Of a DNA stretch of 64,000 bases, positions 28,001 to 43,000 are shown piece after piece. The notes under the pieces are model-generated. The model was not told where the DNA came from. It saw nothing but the letters and a program-made list of their open reading frames with translations, and did no database searches. Position numbers and translations under genes: made by a program. Numbering within the stretch: the stretch's first letter is position 1; each line of letters begins with the position of its first letter. This DNA comes from Phalacrocorax aristotelis (Eukaryota > Chordata > Aves > Suliformes > Phalacrocoracidae), in assembly GCF_949628215.1 (NCBI RefSeq), contig NC_134277.1, positions 121,746,963 through 121,810,962 of the forward strand. Reading direction: 5' to 3'.

Positions 28001-31000
28001 TCATTTTACATTTAGACATGCAGTATGTCATAGGCAAACAGCTAAAGGCATGTGGAAGATTAATTAACCAAGAAGGGTTTGAGGAGAATCGTAACTGAGT
28101 GGTTAAGAAAGAAGCAATCTGCTGCAGAAGGAGCTTCTGCACCACAGGTTCTTCTCTTTAAATTTCACATGGATCCACCGTGGGTTTCCCTCAGATAACT
28201 GAGTACTGGGTTCGGTTCCCAGCGGAGTCAGGAGGCAGCTGGAAGCAGGCACCATAGCCTGGCCAGCACTGCTTCCACACAACTATTGGTTCTTTTACTT
28301 CAACAATTCCAGCGCATTCCTACCTTTGGAACTAAGTAATAATCAATATTATTTCTTACAAGAAAGGCTATGCTTTCCACAGACACTTCAAATTTGAAAA
28401 ACTCTGAAAGTGAATAACTTTTTAACTAAAATAAAAAAGGTTCTGAATCCTGATAACGTGACCAAAGAACAACACATTTGCATCTCCTTTTTTCTTTTTA
28501 ATAGAGACTTTTTTTTGCCCCTTAGAAGAGACAGAAGTTTTTAAAGGATGTGATGTGCACTTGCACTGCTCAGGATTTCTCTTCCAGTTCCTGAAACACT
28601 GGCTGCCACAGTACCTCCCAGGAAAAGGTCATATGAAACATATTTCAGCATGAGTTTTGTAAACTGCTTCTCAAAAGAAAACCTGATATATGACATCCAA
28701 AAACCTCTTGCCCTGTTCTGACCGAAAGGAAGGAGAAAAGTATAAGTTCTACAGTGTTTAAGTTGCTACCTGCATCATACACTTAATTTATTTGGAGTTT
28801 CAAGGCAGAGTGTTCTCCCTGAGAGCCTAGGTGGGACCATCCAAAGCCATTGGGCAGAACCAGCTGGGAAAGCACCTCAAACTGAAAACCTGGGGCTTAT
28901 GGTCCAAGCATCTGTGCCTGCAGGCATGACTGTTTACAGGATTTCTGGTCATCCTCTCCTCACAGGGCTAGGGCAGGGCCAGAGAGAGCTGCCAGTTGCC
29001 TTTCACACTTGCTACTTGTGGTTTTGTGCTTTTTTGAGCTTGCCCTCTTGGCTGGGGAGAGTGAGGGGAAGGAGCGTGGAACCCTCTGGGTCACTCCAGC
29101 TCTCACACAGCTCTTATTTTCACTTTTAAATTTTTATTTAAGACTATAAAGGGTACCTCCCTGTTACGCTTAATGCAGCACAAATGTAAGCAGAGGTATC
29201 ACTACATCATATTAAGGAAAAATTAATGTTTTGTTCCCCTACTATGAACTCAACCACAGTGGCTTACGAAAAGCAACAGCAAGATTAGAAAGTATTTCAT
29301 TAAGGGAATATTACAATTTTCAGGAGAAAAACAGATTTTCAAATAATACAGAGGACGTCTGTGAAAATTAACATATGGCAGGAAGCCTGAAATTTTAATT
29401 TCTCAGGAAAGCTTTGTCTTTTTTTTTTCTCCAAGAAACTTCATTTGCAGGTATTAGCTTTCTTTGTTTGGGCTTGTGACAAGATGCATTCAAGAACATT
29501 CAAGAACAGTTTCTTTCTAAGTCTTCACTTCAGCCCGTGACTTCTGGGGGCTTGTGCTTACTTGAGAGTACATGAAAATTGTCTAGACCATATGGTGTAA
29601 AGAGGCTCCTCTCCCTACATCTTCTGCCTGCAGAGGAGTCAGCAGAAATTTGTGCTGGAGAGAGGATGGAGGAAGAGTTTTCATTGTTGCAGATGCCTCC
29701 TCCTTGTCTCTGGATCCACAAACATAGCACTTCCCTGACCCAGCATCTCTCAGAAACATTACAGCCATTTTTCAAGTTTACACACCACAGCTTTCTATAA
29801 ATGGATGTCTGCTGTAATCAAAGCTAATTGGAGTGCCAATTACAGCCCAGCTACTGCAATTAGGTTACTGATTCTGACAAGTCATCAAGTTGCAGAAAAA
29901 TGTGATCTGCATAAGTCCTACAAATTTCTCTATTTATAATGAGGTATTTTTCACAAGGAACAGCAGCTCTTTTTGTACCACAGCTAACACAGACCCAGCA
30001 AGCGGGCTGTCTGTGTTTATATACAGTGGAGCTGACTCAGCAGCACTGTCCTGGGAGCTACATGCCAGTTAAGCTTTCATTAAGGTCAACAGTTATCTAT
30101 TTGCACACTTATACTAACTGCTGTATTTCCTGAACTTTGTGATGATAATGAAGTCCAAAGTTCCTGGCTATCATAAATTTTAAAAGCAGAAGCAGGGGAC
30201 TAGACCACCTGAACATCTGACATGCCAATGCAATAGCATCATGTTGTCAGTGAAATCACTGAAGACAGAGCAGAGAGGCACATTCATGCAGCAATCCAGC
30301 GAGGAACACCACAGAGGAAATGGTGAACTAAATGCTGGGAATTAGTCTGAATTCCACCCCCTCTGCCTCTCAGTGTGGCTGTGGGAATATCTGGCAGAGA
30401 TGTGGTGGGGGGAAACCAGCAAGGGGAATATTACCTTTCGTGCTCATCATCAGCCATTTGCTAATGTCCTCAGTATCCTCTCCTCCAAGTAACTGGAGAT
30501 GAAGAGCTACCTTTAATAGTGCACACATCATACAAAATTTGCTGAATGGGTTTACAAAACGAGAGGAAGGCAGTATTTGTAGGGGAATTAAGATCTTTTA
30601 CTAGACTAGTTAGTACAACTGAAAAAAAATTATGTTACGTACTTTCTGGTGTGCATGAAATGTAGTTTGGACTCATGGAAAAAATACTACCTTGATCTAC
30701 TAATCCCGTCCTGTCTTTGTTCATAGTCATTCACAACTACAAAAGCTAATTTTTACAGATGGGAAAATTGACATACAGATATTTCAATAGTACAGTCTTC
30801 CACCACTCTTGATGACTGTGTTATATAGCACCAAAATAACCTTACATTTATGTGCTTATCACTGCAGGCAAGTCATCACACAAGTTACTAGAAAGCAAGC
30901 ATGCAGGACAGCAATTCGGCATCAGAGGGGAACAGGAAATAGTACTTGTTAGCACCTTGCATCCAAGTTAAACAAAGCGGTTTACAGACTTTACTGAAAT

Positions 31001-34000
31001 TCAGCCTCACCACAAATCTGTCAGGCAGGGAAATGTTATTACCATTATTTCCCAGATGGGAAAACAGTGACAGAGGCAGAGGTCACTAAAAGGCACTGAC
31101 AGAGTTAACAATACTGCTCTGCTAGTTGATACCCATATTTAACCACTAATACAGTTCGGATGCTGTAGCAATCCAACATTCACATGTATATCTACAGCGA
31201 TCATCTGAGCAACAAGTGAAATTGGTTTGAACATAGCTATTCCTCTCCTGCTGGAAGAACTTCACTAAGAAACCTTACACAGACATGGCTGAAACTTGTA
31301 GACCAGCTGGCTGCCTAATGTCTTAGTCCTGAGCCAACTTCTTCTCCCAGAACCTATTTTCTAGGGGACAAAACAGATGCACAACAGCTGGACCACCATC
31401 TCTGAGTTGTTCTCAAACCACTGGATTCTGATTATGTTTACAGCAATACATCTGCAGCCATTAATTCAAATACTATATTTCCATTAAAACACGTATTTGA
31501 ATATTTGTCAAACTTCTTTTCAATTATGTCTATTTGGCTGTACCTTTCATCTCATGCCTGTGACAGGAAGCTTGGAAGACTGGGACTGTGCTCTTCAGGC
31601 TGCAAGAGCCTGGCTATCTAAGAAATAGATAAGCCAGCCCAGAAATCGCAGCACTGGGCCCTTGGCAGTGCAAGGGGCTTGTTACTGCTACTGCTGCTAT
31701 TCACTTGTGCACTGAGGCTACCACTCACTGTGGTGCCCTGGGCATGTTTCTGAAGAGGTCCACCCCAAGGTAGGGGTAAGCCATTCAAGAACTCATCTGG
31801 GGTTTGGCTGTGGGCTGACGTGTAATTCATGTTACTGAACGCCATACTCAGACAGGAAACCTCTATTGGTATGACTTGGACCTTTTTTCAAGGCTAAAAC
31901 TCACTTGACAACAGTTAATGCTCGCTGTATAGGTACAATGCTATTTCCATTATCACATTCAGTGTAAAAGCTGGTAGAACTGAGAAGGTCTAGTATTGTA
32001 TAACTGTATAATTACTGTTAATAAATACTACTTGGACTAGTTCACATCGTGTCTCAGAAACTAGTGTTGGTGGGAGAAGTGCTTATGGCTTCAGATAGCA
32101 TAATAATTTTTTGTTAATACCCCAAATCAAATGCAGTTAAATTACATTCTCCTAGGCACTATCCAACTGCTAGGCTTGCTGCAAGCTTTTTTTTTTTCCT
32201 GCAAGGCAGTGACTCTCTGATGCTGACAATTTGCTTCAGAGCATCCCTCTTTGCAAATGCAGGAAATATTTCTGAATTACTTTTAGGGTTATGCTATTTC
32301 ATATTCAAAATCTTGGCCAAATACATTTGCCTTGAGCTCTATTTTTCTATTTCTGTAATATTATGAAAACACTAACATAGTTAAAAAAATAAAACCAAAA
32401 CAGGAATGCTAAATACTTACCACTTGGCTTATATCGTATCCCCAAGGAAGAAAAAGAACTCCTGTGTTATATTTCTCCCAGTGTGAACACATAAAGTTAA
32501 ACAACACGATGCTTAAATATATATACATTGTATATACGGAAACTCCAGTCTTCCCATTGTCACGGGAACAGACAGAAAAAAAAGAAAGCACAAAAATGGA
32601 GGTAGCCCAGCTATCCAGCCCGTGGTCAAATAACTCTCCCAGAGGAGTACTGGACTGAGTCCTTCGAGCATGTTTCCCATCTATAGAGTCTAGAAGGATT
32701 GGGAAAGTAAAAGAAATAAAGAATTAGAGCACAACAGGAGTCACTTTCTTCACAAACACTTCACTATATATAACATATATATAAAACATAAATATATATA
32801 ACATATATAGCCTATATAATGTATGGGAAAAATACACCAATGACAGCAAACTGAAGCACAACAGTCCCTTCAATACCAACATATTAGGATTGCTCGTAAA
32901 ATATTCACTTCGGTTACCAGTAATTTTTCTGTCCTTACCTCAACTCTTAAACTAAATGCCAACTTCCTTACAAGGTTCAGAAAGACATTTATAATTACTT
33001 GTCCCCAGTGGTCTTTAAACACTTTAATGTCATTCCCTGCAATCGGTTTCTTAATTAAAGTGCTGAAAAGTGCCCATAAGGCTTCTCGCCTGTCCAGTGG
33101 TGTTCTGGACCCTCTGAGACTTCAGGCCACTTGTGGGGTAGATTCACTAAGGCATTTAGGTTGCCTAATGCTAAATGCCTCAATGACTAACAGTTATGTG
33201 GCAGCCTCAAGGAGCAAACTTCACAAAATTTATTTTTGTGTGTGCCTACATAAGATATTTTAAACAGTCTTCTGGTTGAAATCTTAGGATTCAAGAGTTG
33301 GCAGTGTGCCCAGGTGGCCAAGAAGGCCAACGGCATCCCGGCTTGTATCAGGAATAGCGTGGCCAGCAGGAGCAGGGAAGTGATCGTGCCCCTGTACTCA
33401 GCACTGGTGAGGCCGCACCTTGAGTGCTGTGTTCAGTTTTGGGCCCCTCACTACAAGAAGGACGTTGAGTTGCTGGAGCGTGTCCAGAGAAGGGCAACAA
33501 AGCTGGTGAAGGGTCTAGAGAAAAACTCTTATGAGGAGGGGTTGAGGGAGCTGGGTTTGTTTAGCCTGGAGAGGAGGAGGCTAAGGGGAGACCTTATTGC
33601 CCTCTACAACTACATGAAAGGAGGTTGTAGTGAGGTGGGTGTTGGTCTCTTCTCTCAAGTAACAAGTAATAGGACAAGAGGAAATGGCCTCAAGTTGTAC
33701 CAGGGGAAGTTTAGACTGGACGTTAGGAAAAATGTCTTCACAAAAAAGGGTTGTGAGAGATTGGAACAGTCTGCCCACGGAATTGGCTGAGTCACCATCC
33801 CTGGAGGTATTTAAAAGACATGTAGATGTGGCACTTAGGGACATGGTTTAGTGGTGAACTTGGCAGTGCCAGGTTTACGGTTGGACTCAATGATCTTAAA
33901 GGTCTTCTCCAACCTAAATGGTCCTATGATTCTAAGAACATCCTACTGTTAAGATGAGTTATATCTTCATCAGTTTTAATACTTAAGTGCTTGAAAGATG

Positions 34001-37000
34001 CCCAAACACTGTACTGGATCTCACTCTGAGGATGTCGTTGGACAATATGGTTTGAGTCGATCTGTGAGTTCACTGCTGTTGAACAGGGGAGGACCTGCAG
34101 CCTGCTCAGCTGGTGGAAAGACAGCAAACATTACATTTTCTTCTGGGTCACAGAACAGAATTGGTGCTGTGAATGAAAGCAAGGGAGATGGCACAAGGGA
34201 GGGGCAGCGAATGCAGGGAGAAGGAAAAGGGGGTCTAGCAGCTGTAACCTTTCTTAGTTGCATTGTCAAACCATACTGTTAGTCTTTTCTCTGAGACTAT
34301 GCTGGTGAGAAATAGAAATATTTTTTCCTTAGTTCAGTGTAAATATGCTGGATAAACCTCTTAGGAAAAAGTACACAGAACAAACCTTACCAATTACTTA
34401 TTGTTATCCTGAATCTCAAAATAACATGGGGAATTTTTTTCTTCTTAATGTTACTTGGACGGTACTAAAGCTAACAATTATTAGTTATTGATAGCATTAG
34501 TAACCCAAAACTGACTAGAGATAAAACTCAGCAGAGTGAGACCAAAGACTCCACAGCTGCTATAGATCATATGCTACTTACTTCTCCAGATTATTTGGCA
34601 GTACTCTGAGTTTTGTTTAATGTAAATATACTTCAGGGATCTAAACCAGGAAAACATGGGGTTTGATTTTGTACAGATTTTAGACTATCTCCCTATTGTA
34701 ATACCTAAACAGCTGTGAGACATCCTCCACTCAAATACAAATCTCTTGAGACAGGTCTCACAACTCTAAAAATTAAAGATATCAGAGAGGATTTCAAATG
34801 CAGCTTGCCCCCTTCTAGAGCTTCATTCTCTCTCCATCAACATTGCCATTGACTTGTCAGCTTCTTACTGAAAAGTGCAGAAAGAAAACTGTGTATATAA
34901 GCTTGAGGTTACTTGAATAGTGTTGTTATAAATGTAGAAGTTCTTTAAGTCTATTTTAGGATGCTTCTGAAACTTAACTAGCAAACAGGTACGTAAACAT
35001 CCCTAAACAGTATATAGTCTTTCATATTTCAAGAACATCTATCCCGAATCAGAGACCGTTCAGTTATAGGGGTAATGCTATTTTAATGAGAATGACAGAA
35101 GATTGGTCTATTCATAAATTATTTTACGCTGTCACCAAATAGTATTCACATTAGATAGTAAAATATGTACACCAGTGAAAGAATGGGTTTCATTTTATAA
35201 GAACACTTTACTAAAAAGAGTTAGGCTTATAATGGTGTCATGAAATACAGTACTTCTAATTATAACGGACATGGGGAAAAATACTGTATAACTGTATACA
35301 CATATACTCCCTGTATAACACATATGTAAAATTGGATTTTCACAAATCTTTACCCACATTTTCCATGTGGTTTCACTAGCTTTTTAAGAGACTGAAAATA
35401 TTTTCTGGTTTAGGTTTCATTTTGAAATCATTCGTGCCAACAATGGTGTATAGTGGACATAGGCTGTCCCACATTTCCACTGCTTCAGAATTATTATATT
35501 ATGATTTTGTCTCATGAAGATTCAAAAATCTTCAGTTTTATTAAAGTTTATATAACTTTTAAATAGTGGAATTCAAAATAACGACAAAGAGCATACCATT
35601 TTACAGAAAGGGAAAAGATACCAAACCACCTTAACAAAGAGCAGGGTAAAGAGCAGCATGCTAGGGAATTTGGAAAGAGTAACTGTGTCATTAAAAAGAA
35701 GCTGAGAGAGATTAAAGCTGCATATTTGGTTAGTTATTATGGCTCTCTGCAGTCTTCCAAAGGGAAAACTTTGGCCATGCAGAATTAAATCTGAGACTAA
35801 ATATTTCATGAAGTGGCTTGGACAGCAGACACAAAAATCTACATACACATCAGCTCATTATAGCTTTGATTGTCAACATCATATTCCTTGTCTTCCAAGT
35901 ATAAGGAACTATAGGCCTCACTGGCAAATAACATCTACATTAAGAAACTCAGAAGCTGTATTTCTAATGAGCTTTCTGGGGTGTTATACACTAACAGCTC
36001 CAATATGTAATTCCTACTTATGAAACAATAGCCACTTCATTAAATTGCCTACAATTGCATAAGGAATGGTTTTCAAAAAAGAAACTGCTGCTTCTGCTAA
36101 TGATTACACGGAGCTGTTAGGGAAATCTGACTGGTAGTCAGCTTCAAGGGTCAGTTGTCCCAATGATTTTCATGGTACAAACACAAAGAAATTCTGGACA
36201 AAATAATTTTGGCACAAACTCTCCACTTGAATAGAAATGGCAAGGCATTCGCAACGAAGAGGGAGATGTCTGCACAAGGGGATGCACCCAGGTTAATCAA
36301 GATGGCTCTACATGCATGGGTCTGATACCAAAAGGGGCCAGCATCTTTGCACAACACTGCAGTGTACATCTAGAACACATTTATGCCTGGGTATCTTAAA
36401 TATGGCACACAAACATATGGCTCCGCAATGCAGGGCCATATAAGAACCAGCTCCATAAGAGAGGGTACATTTACACAGCACAGTGCAGTCCATGTAAATA
36501 TGCCACCTTGAGTCCCCCAAAAAAATGAGCTCTGTTGCACCGTGTTGTGGAGAGACTAGTTTGGAATGAGTTAGCTTTGGAAGAGAAAGCAAGAAAGCTG
36601 TGCTAATGTGGATCTCACTCCCAGATCTGCATCAGTTTGAGTCTACGTCTTCACACCACTGCACAGAGCAAGATGCAATGTACCTAAAAATATGTCATGG
36701 TATGATATAAAAAGAAAAAGTAAAAATGGAATATGAAACTGAAAATGAGGTATAGGTGTCATGGAAGAAAAACAGCAACAGAGAAGTTAAAAAAAATTAT
36801 ACTTCATCTCCATAAGAAGCTCAGGCCTGTCACCACATTCATACCACCTCTCCTGACACATGCCATAAGCACTGAAGTGCCTAGCAGGTTAAAACACAGT
36901 GCTACATTCATTTTCCTTTTCCTCTGCTTTGCCCTTTATTTTCCCTGTCCCTGAAAGCACCCTTTGCTAATGCAAGTGTCAGGGAGCTTCTCAGAATGTC

Positions 37001-40000
37001 ATCGTTGAGGGACAAAGATTTTTATGAATCCCAACAGCAATGACTGCTTCTATGTAATGATTTCCATTGTTTCCCTAAAACAATTTGAAGTTTCAAAGGA
37101 GATAAGAGCAACAGTCATATAACCTCTAATATATCATTTAAAATTGTCTTTTTTTTTAAGCATTATGGCTGGTTTTTGTTGCTGGTTTGGGTTTTTCACA
37201 TCTCAGAGAAATGTTTTAGAGACAGATCAGTAATTTATCCACTATCCTCTTCATTTTGATAGTGCTGACCACTAATGAACTGGTAGATAAAATTATATGA
37301 AGACGTCAGACATGTAAATTGTTTCATCATACTTTACCTAAAGCATAAGCACAAAAGGTGGTAAAAGCACTGAACAGCCACACCCACGTGGGAACAAGTC
37401 CAGGACTGGTACCTGAAATAAATGGGGTAGTAAGTCAGCGTAACAGTGGTTAACATCAAAGAAGTCCACCGAGATATGCATATACATATGAACAAGCTGC
37501 CACTGATTAGCCCACTACGTCAAACAGATTGAAATATTTGGTTTTGACCCTAAGTCATCAGTGACCTCTATCAAAGAAGCAATGAGCAGGCTTGAATGTG
37601 CTGATACCATAAAGGAGAGAAGACAAGGGCAAGATTTTTCGTCCTGCAGTGACTCCAGTATTGCACAAAATAATGATAGTAACTAGCCAAAAATTTTCAC
37701 AGGTCATGGGAAGAGTACCTATCAACGAATTAGTTAATGTTTATGTAATATCTAAATATTTAAAAAAATGGAGTTTTCATCCACGATCATTCTTATAAGC
37801 ACAACCGTGGATTTTGTATAGCACTTTTACCATGCAGATCTGAAAAGGAAATTTTTGTCCTTAGGCTAGGACAGATATTAGCACCTTTTTTTTTCCTTGA
37901 AAAAGGAAATTGATCTGGAAAAGAAAGCTGAATTGGGCAGAACCCAGGGTTCTGTTATTGCTCTGCTGATTGCAATAACCCAAGGTTATTGTTACTCTTT
38001 TAAAGACATCAATCCTTTTTCCAAAGAGCATTCTATTTAACTTAAACATAATCCAATAAGGACTCTACCAGCACTAGGAACAACCGTATATGCAAAGCCC
38101 TCTCAGGTTTCTGGCATTCGGCACCGAACACAGCAAATACTTGCACACAGAGGTGCGTCATTGCTGAACAGGGAGATGCCAGTACCTAAAGCAGTGCCCT
38201 GACCACCTTTCTCTCAAGGCCTCATCTTGCCACTCTGAAAGAAAAGATGACAATTCCTGACTCCTAGCTGCAATTTTTCAAACTGTAGAATGAAAACCAG
38301 CTGTCCAGGAAATTAAGTCTTTTATTTCTGATCCTAGGTATGGGATTGATATATGATACTCAAAAGGCTTATTAGGCTGCATGAACGTTTTCAATCAATT
38401 GAAAAATGATGGGCACTGTTCTCGTGTGAAATCAAGAATAAGCTTGCACATAGAAATCTCAGCTCTAACAGACTTAATCACCATTTCAAATGCCTTCAAG
38501 TTTAACGTGTATCTACCAGGAATGTGTCGAGATAAAATTATCCCATTAAAAGATCTGTACTGGATGCTCTTTTATTACAGAACTTAGTAAATATCAGCTC
38601 CATTGATAAAAAACCAAGTGTTTAATGACAAGGCCAGATAACTACACAACATGCCAGTCATGAAAACTTAATGCTCATACAGGATTATTTTTTAACTAAA
38701 ACTGCTAACAAGTATCCCTGCCTCTAGAATTGTTGTGATAAATGTACAAACAGCTCACACCAAAGTGTATAAGAAATAAAAGGCAGCAAAAAAAACCCAA
38801 ACGTAATTGTTTCAGGAAATAAAAGTGTTGAGTCTTCACCAAATTGTCTAGTTTCAAGAAAAACTAAGATTTGTATATGTTAATCACTGGTGAGATGCTT
38901 AATACTTTCTGTAGGCTCCAACAGCTGGTCTGAGAAGCTCAGAACTGAACACGCCCTATACTCAGGAACAATCAGCTCCAAAAATCTTTTGATTTGGTCT
39001 GCCATGAGGTGCAAATATGGATTTGGAATTCAAAAGTCATAATTTCAAGAGACATTTGTTTAGAAACTGTTGGTTTTTTTTTTTTCTAGAAGCAGTCTTG
39101 AAGGGGGCAGTGGAGTAATGAAAGGGAAATTAACTCATTCAGGCATGGATTTAGGTATTAGGAAATGTGAAACCAATGAAAATTTTATTAAGAATGTCAG
39201 GGTGGGTTTTGGCAGTGTATTTAAATCCTGGCATACACTTTAAATAAAATGAGATATTATCACAGACTTCAAGCAGCACATGCTGAAACCCGTATTTGGG
39301 AATGAAATTAAATAAGGTTTTTCAATAAAATGATCTAAATTTAAAATGCCATGTGTGAGGTCAGATCCTCCTATGCACATGGAGCCTCATTAAGGGAATG
39401 AGTGGATGATCCAAGTATCTGATACCTCCCTGTATCATTCAGAACTATGACATAAGAAGCATACTAATTCTGACAAAATTACAACATGAGGATGTTTACC
39501 TGAGGCAGTGTAGTCCCAGTCATAAAAAGATATTAGAAAATAATTAACTAAAATCATGATAAATCCAGAGAACGTTAACATGTTGGGAGCAATCCACAAT
39601 GGCACTACCTGTTAAAAAAGAAAGAAAAAAAATCTAAGAAAAATTATATTTCAAATTCTAAGTCTAGTTTTAATTAAATATTTTTTATTTTTTATCAGGA
39701 AAGGAGAAGCCCATATATGACATCACCAACATTCAGATTTGTGCGTATTTTCCCATTTTCAAAAAAATAGTTTTCATTTCTGAAATTTATTTTCAAAGGT
39801 AATTCTTTTGCCTGATCTTTGCAACTGCAGCAGAAATGTAATTTTAAAATGTCGTATTTCTTATGTTATATACTATCCTTACTTTCCCAGCCACCAAGGA
39901 AAGCTTCTTGCAATTGTGTGTATCACAACTGAAAGAAGACTGCAGCACCCCAGTGTGGTAATTCAGCATCTACATAGCAGGTTTTTTGAAGCATTCTATT

Positions 40001-43000
40001 CCCATACCATAACAAGGAAATTTCCTCGTCTAAAATATGCTAATAATTTCCAACTCAAAACATCAATAAAATCATACATTGAGTGCATTACTTTTTTTAG
40101 ATCCACAAGATCTCCCTGTTACAAGCAGCTCCCTACTTCTCTAGATAGTAACTTTCTGCAGGGTCTCCCTCTTTAGCCATAAATTATAAACACTACATTA
40201 ATTCATTTGACTTTGTAGAGTGCTGAAAAGGACTCTCCACCTCCTCCTAAGCCTTTAATTCTTTGTCCCATTAACTGTTCTCAGCTATTCAACCCCCGTG
40301 GCTTTAAGGTATTCCTTGTACTGCAACAGGGATCCTTCCTGGTAACACTCTCCCCAGGTAACAGAGTTGCTCCAAAGTATTCTCTGAAATGGCATACACA
40401 GCTTTCTACATGATTTTTAGACAGAATATATATTCAGAAATACTAAGCACCAGCCACTACTGTCACTCAAACACGTATCAATATATTAAAAAAAAATTGG
40501 AGGCTTATAATCAAAATCTTTGGAGTGCCTAAGGGCTGAAAATAGATGCAAAGTGCTTCAAAATTATAAAATATTTAAAAAATTAAAGAAAAAGAAGTTA
40601 TATAATTTCAGATACTAATAAATTGAAATAAAATGTTTTGTTAATTTCTTTGGACTAGCTAGATCAACAGTGAGATTAATACATACTATTTTACATACAT
40701 CTTTAAATTTTCTCTACCCTATTACTACATGAAAAATTTGCAAGTAGAATCTGAATGCTTAGAACAATTAATTACCCTGATTAGATCCTCTTTTTCTACC
40801 AGAGAACAATTAATAACATTCAGGAGAAATTGTGCAACTGATAATCACAGAATGGTATGGGTTGGAAGAGACCTCTGGAGATCATCTTGTCCAACCCCCC
40901 TGCTTGAGCAGGGACACCCACAGCAGGGGGCACAGGAACGTATCCAGGTGGGTTTTGAATGTCTCCAGGGAAGGAGACTCCACAACCTCCCTGGGCAGCC
41001 TGTTCCACTGCTCTGTCACCCTCACAAGAAAGAAGTTTTTCCTCATAGTCAGGTGGATCTTCCTGTGTTTCAAGTTGTGCCCATTGACCCTTGTCCTGTC
41101 TCTGGGCACCACTGGAATCTGGTCCCATCCTCTTGACATCCACCCTTCAGATATTGATAACATCCCCCCTCAGTCCTCTCTTCTCCAGGCTGAACAAACC
41201 CAGGTCTCTCAGCCTTTCCTCATAAGAGCGATGCTCCAGTCCCCTGATCATCTTCGCAGCTCTCCGCTAGACTCTCTCCAGTAGTTCCCTGTCTTTCTTG
41301 AACTGGAGGGCCCAGAACTGGACACAGCACTCCAGATGTGGCCTCACTAGAGCAGAGTAGAGGGGGAGGATAACCTCCCTCGACCTGCTGGCCACACTCC
41401 CTTTAATGCACCCCAGGACACCGTTGGGCCTTCTTGGCCACAAGGGCACAGTGCTGGCTCAGGGTCACCTTGCTGTCCACCACCACTCCCAGGTCCTTCT
41501 CAGCAGAGCCACTTTCCAGTAGTTCAGCCCCCAGCCTGTACCGGTGCATGGGGTTGTTCCTCCCCAGGTGCCGGACCCTACAGTTGCTTTTGTTGAATTT
41601 CATGAGGTTCCCCTCGGCCCAGCTCTCCAGCCTGTCCAGGTCTCGCTGGATGGCAGCACAGCCTTCTGGTGTATCGGCCACTCCTCCCAGCTTGGTATCG
41701 TCAGCAAACTTGCTGAGGGTAATGTACAGTGTAAACTTTCAAAAATCAGATGAAAATTCCTGAATATTTTTCAGTTATATTTCTTAGATATTTTCTTTAA
41801 TAACATTGGGAAAAATATTAAATCTGATAGTTGCCTTCCTCATGACCAGGATTTTATCACTAATTTTAAAATACTGTATGTCACCTCTTACAGTATTTCA
41901 AATACATCATGGAATGCTTGAATAAAAATGTTTATCATATCTATCATTCTGAGTCTTCAAAAGCCCGATTTTAAATCCCTAAGAACAAGTGACAGCAAAT
42001 GTTCCCTGAAGCTCCTTTAGGCGAACACCTGAGAAGGAACCCTTCGCTGCACGGTCCCCTCTTCTTACATTGACTGCACACTCAGCATGCGGCGACAGCA
42101 ACACGTCTCCTAATTTTGCTTCCTGTCGATGCAGAAACTTAGTAAGATGGAGGCTTGGTATGAATCGCCTGCTGTGGAATTTGTCTGATGTCTGTGACCT
42201 TACATTAAATAAGAACGACAGATGCTGAAGAAATTCTAGATTGGCATCTTTTAATCTAAAACATAGGTCAAAATGTGTTAAGACAACCTGTGGATGAACA
42301 GTTTACATGGATATACAGGTGCCATCCAACGTATTGTTTTAAAATTACTGATTTCTCCTGTATGAGTCATAATAATTGTTGACTATTAAATAAAGTGGTG
42401 TGCCATAAGTTTCTGCTTTCTAATTAGGTTCATCGTTCCAAATAGTCACAATGTCATTATTAAGTTACTACAGGAAAAAAATTATGCTTACACAGTGCAA
42501 ACATGACAACATTATTTTAACCCATTTTTTTTGCTAACATCATTTATTTTAAGAAGGAAACCACCAAAGCATGTTGCTATACTTGCAGTCCCTTTGGCTA
42601 GTAGATACACCACAAAAAACAGTTACAGGAGATCTATCCTCAGGAAAACACCCTCTCCTGCAGTTAAACTCCTAAGGATACTCTTTTGACCCTTGCCGAA
42701 CCTAATCTGTGTAGGTATTTGGAAAGTATTCCCATTGCAGAATCCCTTTTGTAGTATTTAATTCCCCTTATCCTTTTGGTTGGCATTACACTACCATCAC
42801 CCTATTCCACAGTTCAAAAATTACAGAGTATTAAAGATTAACTTCTTATGCATGTTGAAAAAATACACCCTGAATTTACTAGTAGCTTAATAGAAGGACA
42901 CATTGTGATCTTTATTATCTAATTAACAGACAGTAGAAGTCTAATACATCAATGCACTACATGATTAATACAAGTGGATGTGCCACTGGGGAGAATCACA

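Larger units (their letters stand above)
32690..37337 (-). other. Intron 4 of the SELENOI-like gene
   Basis: Holds an AT-rich tract beside exon 5 and one sense-strand CR1 fragment (both listed). No other gene seen. Confidence 0.75.

Noticed and set aside
28206-28222. tRNA T-arm-like hairpin (CTGGG, loop TTCGGTT, CCCAG)
   Set aside because: No matching acceptor stem, D-arm or anticodon arm lies upstream at the right distance.
39808-40176. 122-codon plus-strand reading frame
   Set aside because: Intronic and AT-rich, with no recognisable domain or repeat. Likely chance.
40832-41763. Several plus-strand reading frames of 90-150 codons
   Set aside because: All are antisense shadows of the CR1 element on the minus strand.
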